From CBDBUR01 sp965209065 (lineage in GTDB: Bacteria > Pseudomonadota > Alphaproteobacteria > JAPOUT01 > G958296285), in NCBI GenBank assembly GCA_965209065.1, contig OZ242373.1:1054001-1118000 (forward strand): DNA of 64,000 nucleotides, read 5' to 3'. The notes under the pieces were generated by a model, which worked only from the letters and a program-made list of their open reading frames with translations, did no database searches and was not told the origin of the DNA. A program made the position numbers and the translations under genes. Numbering within the stretch: the first letter of the stretch is position 1; every line of letters starts with the position of its first letter. Shown in pieces: positions 61,014 through 64,000 of the stretch.

Positions 61014-61610
61014 ATGAATCATAACCACCCTCGAGAGGGCTATCCCCAAGCCGAAAACGAGCTGCCCAAGCGCGCGACTTACTTCGTGAGCTTTTGGTGG
61101 GCAATTTTTTGGAAAGAAGCCCTCGTGTTACTGGCGGCAAGTTTCGTGTGGCGGTTTTCTGCGGCGTGGTTCGAGGGAGCTACCGCGTGGCGTGTTTTGC
61201 TTGCGCTGGCGATTGCGCTTGGGCTTTGCTATTTTCTGCGCGAGCTTTTTTACGCGATGTTGGAAAAGCGATACTTACGCAAAGGCTTCACGATGATAGT
61301 GGTGGATAAGGACGGGAAGTTCAAGGAGCAGAGGCTAGAGCAGGCGCATGCTTTATTGTGGTCGTTTTTGTGGGGGCATTTATCGCTGGTCGGCATCGCG
61401 GGGTTGATTTGCCTTGTGTTTGCCGGCGGGGTTGCCCTGTTCGAGCAAGTCCCCTTTTGGAGCTTGCTGCTGGCTATGCTTGCCGCGCTTATGGATAGGG
61501 AGGTTTTGGTTGCGTGGGGGGTAATTTTTGCGATTTACCCGCATTATCATTTATGGACGCGCCGCTTTTTCAACTTGGCGGGCTTCCGCCTCGCGCTTAT
61601 TTCTGGCTGA
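61014..61610 (+). CDS. Membrane protein of unknown function
   Basis: A 198-residue protein. A polar N-terminus of about 20 residues (NHNHPREGYPQAENE) is followed by four hydrophobic segments at about 28-50, 62-84, 118-140 and 150-175, and a cytosolic loop with LRKGFTMIVVDKDGKFKEQR. I do not recognise a family with confidence; DUF2628-type small membrane proteins have a similar layout. Divergent from the linalool dehydratase-like gene and 72 bases before rplU. Confidence 0.6.
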   Translation: MNHNHPREGYPQAENELPKRATYFVSFWWAIFWKEALVLLAASFVWRFSAAWFEGATAWRVLLALAIALGLCYFLRELFYAMLEKRYLRKGFTMIVVDKDGKFKEQRLEQAHALLWSFLWGHLSLVGIAGLICLVFAGGVALFEQVPFWSLLLAMLAALMDREVLVAWGVIFAIYPHYHLWTRRFFNLAGFRLALISG

Positions 61611-61630
61611 ATTTTTGGATGTATTTTTGC

Positions 61631-61658
61631 TTGAAAGCCGCTTCGGGTGTGCTATAAT
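61631..61658 (+). promoter_or_regulatory. rplU promoter
   Basis: TTGAAA (61631-61636) and TATAAT (61653-61658) with a 16-base spacer lie 24 bases before the rplU ATG, which has an AAGAGG ribosome site. It probably drives rplU-rpmA. Confidence 0.6.
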
Positions 61659-61682
61659 CAGGCTTTCATAAAGAGGTCTTAA

Positions 61683-61973
61683 ATGTTCGCGATTATCGAA
61701 ACAGGCGGCAAGCAGTATAGCGTTGAATCGGGCAGCGAAATTGCGATTGATAAAGTCGCAGGCGCGGTCGGCGATAAAATTGCTATCGATAAAATTTTGA
61801 TGCAAGACGGCAAGGTCGGTGCGCCCTTCATCGCGGGCGCGAAAATTGAGGCTGAAATCATCAAGCAAGGACGCTTGCGCTCTATTTTTCTGCTCAAAAA
61901 GAAACGCCGCAAGCACTATCGCAGACAGGGCGGACACAAACAAGAAATGACTTGGATCAAGATTAGGGACTAG
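61683..61973 (+). CDS. rplU: 50S ribosomal protein L21
   Basis: A 96-residue ribosomal protein, slightly shorter than the usual 102-104. It has FAIIETGGKQYSVESG at the start and the conserved basic LLKKKRRKHYRRQGGHKQ near the C-terminus. Followed 2 bases later by rpmA. Confidence 0.96.
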   Translation: MFAIIETGGKQYSVESGSEIAIDKVAGAVGDKIAIDKILMQDGKVGAPFIAGAKIEAEIIKQGRLRSIFLLKKKRRKHYRRQGGHKQEMTWIKIRD

Positions 61974-61975
61974 CA

Positions 61976-62230
61976 ATGGCACATAAAAAATCAGGTTCAT
62001 CTTCGCGCAACGGACGCGACTCTGCTGGCAGAAGGCTCGGCGTTAAGAAGTTTGGCGGCGAGAGCGTTCTTGCCGGCCAAATCATTGTCCGCCAGCGCGG
62101 CACCAAGTGGAAAGCGGGCGCGAATGTCGGCATTGGCAAGGACCATACGCTCTTTGCTTTGACGCAAGGCTCGATTACTTTCACGCGGGGCGCACGCGGG
62201 CGCTCTATTGTTGGCGTTCAGCCCAGCTAA
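61976..62230 (+). CDS. rpmA: 50S ribosomal protein L27
   Basis: An 84-residue protein of the large subunit near the peptidyl transferase centre. AHKKSGSSSRNGRDSAGRRL at the start, GGESVLAGQIIVRQRGTKW and GIGKDHTLFALTQG are standard. There is no Staphylococcus-type N-terminal extension to be processed. Confidence 0.97.
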   Translation: MAHKKSGSSSRNGRDSAGRRLGVKKFGGESVLAGQIIVRQRGTKWKAGANVGIGKDHTLFALTQGSITFTRGARGRSIVGVQPS

Positions 62231-62264
62231 TAGCGTAACGCTATTAGCATAACGCTGATAGCAT
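62227..62264. repeat. Palindrome and direct repeat between rpmA and obgE
   Basis: CTAATAGCG and CGCTATTAG (62227-62235, 62239-62247) form a perfect 9-base hairpin with a 3-base loop, starting in the rpmA stop codon. A 14-base direct repeat follows (AACGCTATTAGCAT, then AACGCTGATAGCAT, to 62264). It has no T-run, so it may attenuate or stabilise the rplU-rpmA mRNA rather than terminate strongly. Confidence 0.6.
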
Positions 62265-62303
62265 AAAGTTCTGTAATAGTATAAACTCAAATTATTATCT
62301 GTT

Positions 62304-63326
62304 ATGAAGTTTTTAGACGAAGCAAAAATCTATGCTTGCGCCGGCGATGGGGGTTCGGGTGCGGTGAGCTTTCGCCGTGAGAAGTTTATTCCCCGCGGCG
62401 GACCCGACGGCGGCGATGGCGGCAAGGGCGGCGATGTTGTCGCGCAGTGTGTTGGCGGCTTGAACACCTTGATTGACTATCGCTTCCAGCAGCATTTCAA
62501 CGCGGGCAAAGGCGGCAAGGGAATGGGTAAGACGCGTTCGGGCATTAACGGCAAGGATAAAATTCTGCTGATGCCGGTCGGCACGCAAATATTTAACGAG
62601 ACCGGCGAAGTGATGTTAGGCGAGCTCAACGCGCTCGGCGAAGAGCTGATACTGCTTTATGGTGGCAGAGGCGGATGCGGCAACACGGCTTTCAAGACGG
62701 CGAAAAACCAAACGCCCACTTACGCGCAAAGCGGAGAAAAGGGACAAGAGAGCGTTTTGCTTTTGAAGTTGCGTCTTATAGCGCATGTTGGGCTTATGGG
62801 TCTGCCCAATGCGGGCAAGAGCACTTTGCTCTCGGTGCTTTCGGCGGCGCGTCCTAAAATTGCCGACTACCCTTTCACCACGCTCTACCCGAATCTTGCG
62901 CTCGTGCGTGCTGCCGATAGCAGTTTTGTGATGGCAGATATTCCCGGTCTTATTGAAGGCGCTCATCAAGGCGCGGGGCTAGGCGATAAATTTTTGCGCC
63001 ACATTGAGCGATGTCTCATTTTGCTTCACTTGATTGACGCAAGCAGCGAAGACCTTGTCAAAAATTACAAAACCATTAGAGCCGAGCTTGAAGCCTACAG
63101 CCCTCATCTAGCGCAAAAGCAAGAGGTTATCATTCTAACGAAAATTGATTTGCTTTCGGCGCAAGCGGTTAAAAATAAAACGCATGCGCTAAAAGAAACC
63201 AGCGGTAAGGAGGTGCTGGCGATATCTAGTCAAGCTCATTTAGGGCTAGACGAGCTCAAGCATAAAGTATTAGCAAACTTAACCCCCACGCAAAAAGCAG
63301 AGGAGGCAAGCGCATGGCAACCTTAA
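62304..63326 (+). CDS. obgE: GTPase ObgE
   Basis: A 340-residue GTPase of ribosome assembly and stress control. The glycine-rich Obg domain (DGGSGAVSFRREKFIPRGGP, DGGDGGKGGDV) spans 1-158 and the G domain follows with LMGLPNAGKSTLLSVL, DYPFTTL, DIPGLIEGAHQGAGLG, TKIDLL and SSQAHLG. The variable C-terminal domain is nearly absent. TATTAT lies 5 bases before the ATG. It overlaps proB by 13 bases. Confidence 0.96.
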   Translation: MKFLDEAKIYACAGDGGSGAVSFRREKFIPRGGPDGGDGGKGGDVVAQCVGGLNTLIDYRFQQHFNAGKGGKGMGKTRSGINGKDKILLMPVGTQIFNETGEVMLGELNALGEELILLYGGRGGCGNTAFKTAKNQTPTYAQSGEKGQESVLLLKLRLIAHVGLMGLPNAGKSTLLSVLSAARPKIADYPFTTLYPNLALVRAADSSFVMADIPGLIEGAHQGAGLGDKFLRHIERCLILLHLIDASSEDLVKNYKTIRAELEAYSPHLAQKQEVIILTKIDLLSAQAVKNKTHALKETSGKEVLAISSQAHLGLDELKHKVLANLTPTQKAEEASAWQP

Positions 63327-64000
63327 CCGCACGTGATATTTTAGACCAAAGCAAGGTGCTGGTTGTGAAGGTTGGCTCCTCCCTGCTGATTGATGAGGCG
63401 GGCGATTTGCGCCACGCGTGGCTCGAGCAGCTTGCCGCGGACATCGCCCTGCTACACAAGAAGAAAAAAGTTTTGATTGTGTCTTCGGGCGCGATTGCTT
63501 TAGGGCGGCGCGTGCTAGGGCTAGACGCGGAGAAGCTCAAGCTGGAAGAGAGCCAAGCGGCGGCGGCATCGGGGCAAATTCACTTGTCGGCGGCTTGGGT
63601 TCGGGCGTTAGAGAACATTCGCGTGGCGCAGGTTCTGCTCACTTTAGGCGACACTGAGGAGCGCAGGCGTTATCTCAATGCGCGTTCCACCTTGATGACC
63701 CTGCTTGAACTCGGCGTTATTCCGGTTATCAACGAGAACGACACTATCGCGACTGATGAAATTCGCTACGGCGACAACGACCGCCTCGCGGCGCGCGTGG
63801 GCAATATGGTTGGCGCGGATTGCCTCGTGTTGCTTTCCACCGTGCGCGGGCTGCTGACCCAAGACCCGACTAAACAGGCGGGCGGCAAGCTGATTGAGCT
63901 TGTCGAGACCATCACGCCTGACATAGAGGCGGCGGCGGGTGATAGAGGCTCTGCGCTAAATCGCGGCGGAATGAAGGCGAAGCTGGCGGCGGCGCGGATT
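63314..64000 (+). CDS. proB: Glutamate 5-kinase, 5' part (runs off the window)
   Basis: The first 229 codons of ProB, which phosphorylates glutamate at the start of proline synthesis. Seen are VLVVKVGSSLLIDEAG (ATP/glutamate site), LIVSSGAIALGRRVLG, the conserved SQAAAASGQIHL, FENDT-like INENDTIATDEIRYGDND and LLSTVRGLLTQDP. The ATG at 63314 is fixed by AGGAGG at 63301-63306, inside the obgE end. No stop occurs before the window edge, so the C-terminus is outside. obgE-proB linkage is common in Alphaproteobacteria. Confidence 0.95.
   Translation, partial: MATLTARDILDQSKVLVVKVGSSLLIDEAGDLRHAWLEQLAADIALLHKKKKVLIVSSGAIALGRRVLGLDAEKLKLEESQAAAASGQIHLSAAWVRALENIRVAQVLLTLGDTEERRRYLNARSTLMTLLELGVIPVINENDTIATDEIRYGDNDRLAARVGNMVGADCLVLLSTVRGLLTQDPTKQAGGKLIELVETITPDIEAAAGDRGSALNRGGMKAKLAAARI

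Noticed and set aside
1..64000. tRNA, rRNA, riboswitches and phage genes
   Set aside because: I saw none while reading. Short RNA genes could be missed by eye; a tRNAscan and Rfam search would settle it.

Overview
The window looks like the chromosome of an alphaproteobacterium with a compact, tightly packed genome. Several gene neighbourhoods are, to my knowledge, typical of that class: fau-zapA-coiled-coil divergent from tkt-gap-pgk; uvrC-pgsA-moaD-moaE; ubiK divergent from lgt-midA-pgeF; prs-rplY-pth-ychF; petABC; and rplU-rpmA-obgE-proB. No rRNA or tRNA gene was recognised, so the placement rests on gene content and order. Genes overlap constantly (ATGA, TAATG and TGATG junctions), and apart from one 384-base gap there is almost no free DNA.

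Layout. 1-2.4 kb: end of nadB, then nadC (NAD synthesis) and an isochorismatase-type hydrolase. 2.4-4.2 kb: an AT-rich accessory patch with a TPR membrane protein and a DUF4760-like gene. 4.3-9.4 kb: two tandem class-C serine hydrolases, a nitronate monooxygenase, and fau-zapA-coiled-coil. 9.4-28.3 kb: core metabolism (tkt-gap-pgk, carA, carB, greA, trxB) interrupted three times by AT-rich restriction-modification genes. These are a single-chain nuclease-methylase-specificity protein beside an IS1595-family remnant, a methylase plus TdeIII-like nuclease pair, and a methylase fused to an Mrr-like nuclease. 28.5-31.7 kb: msrP, a frameshifted aspartate aminotransferase and an SMP-30 protein. 31.8-43.9 kb: uvrB, a lipoprotein, a Na/Ca antiporter, folate genes, uvrC-pgsA-moaDE, ilvE, an OmpR/EnvZ-type pair, proC and a YbjN protein. 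44-51.8 kb: ubiK, lgt-midA-pgeF, prs-rplY-pth-ychF, two MaoC hydratases and a dienelactone hydrolase. 51.8-64 kb: HicBA, mtnP-petCBA, two glycosyltransferases, hemF, a linalool dehydratase/isomerase-family protein, a membrane protein, and rplU-rpmA-obgE-proB.

How it fits together. The core genes describe an aerobic respirer with a bc1 complex, oxygen-dependent haem synthesis, ubiquinone assembly, de novo pyrimidine and NAD synthesis, and a molybdenum-dependent methionine sulfoxide repair enzyme. The accessory layer is mostly DNA defence: three unrelated restriction-modification loci within 19 kb, a transposase remnant and a toxin-antitoxin pair.

The most unusual things are the density and variety of restriction-modification insertions at core-operon junctions, the linalool dehydratase/isomerase homologue with overlapping divergent promoters, and a recurring arrangement in which a -10-like hexamer lies only 5-6 bases upstream of the ATG, suggesting leaderless mRNAs.
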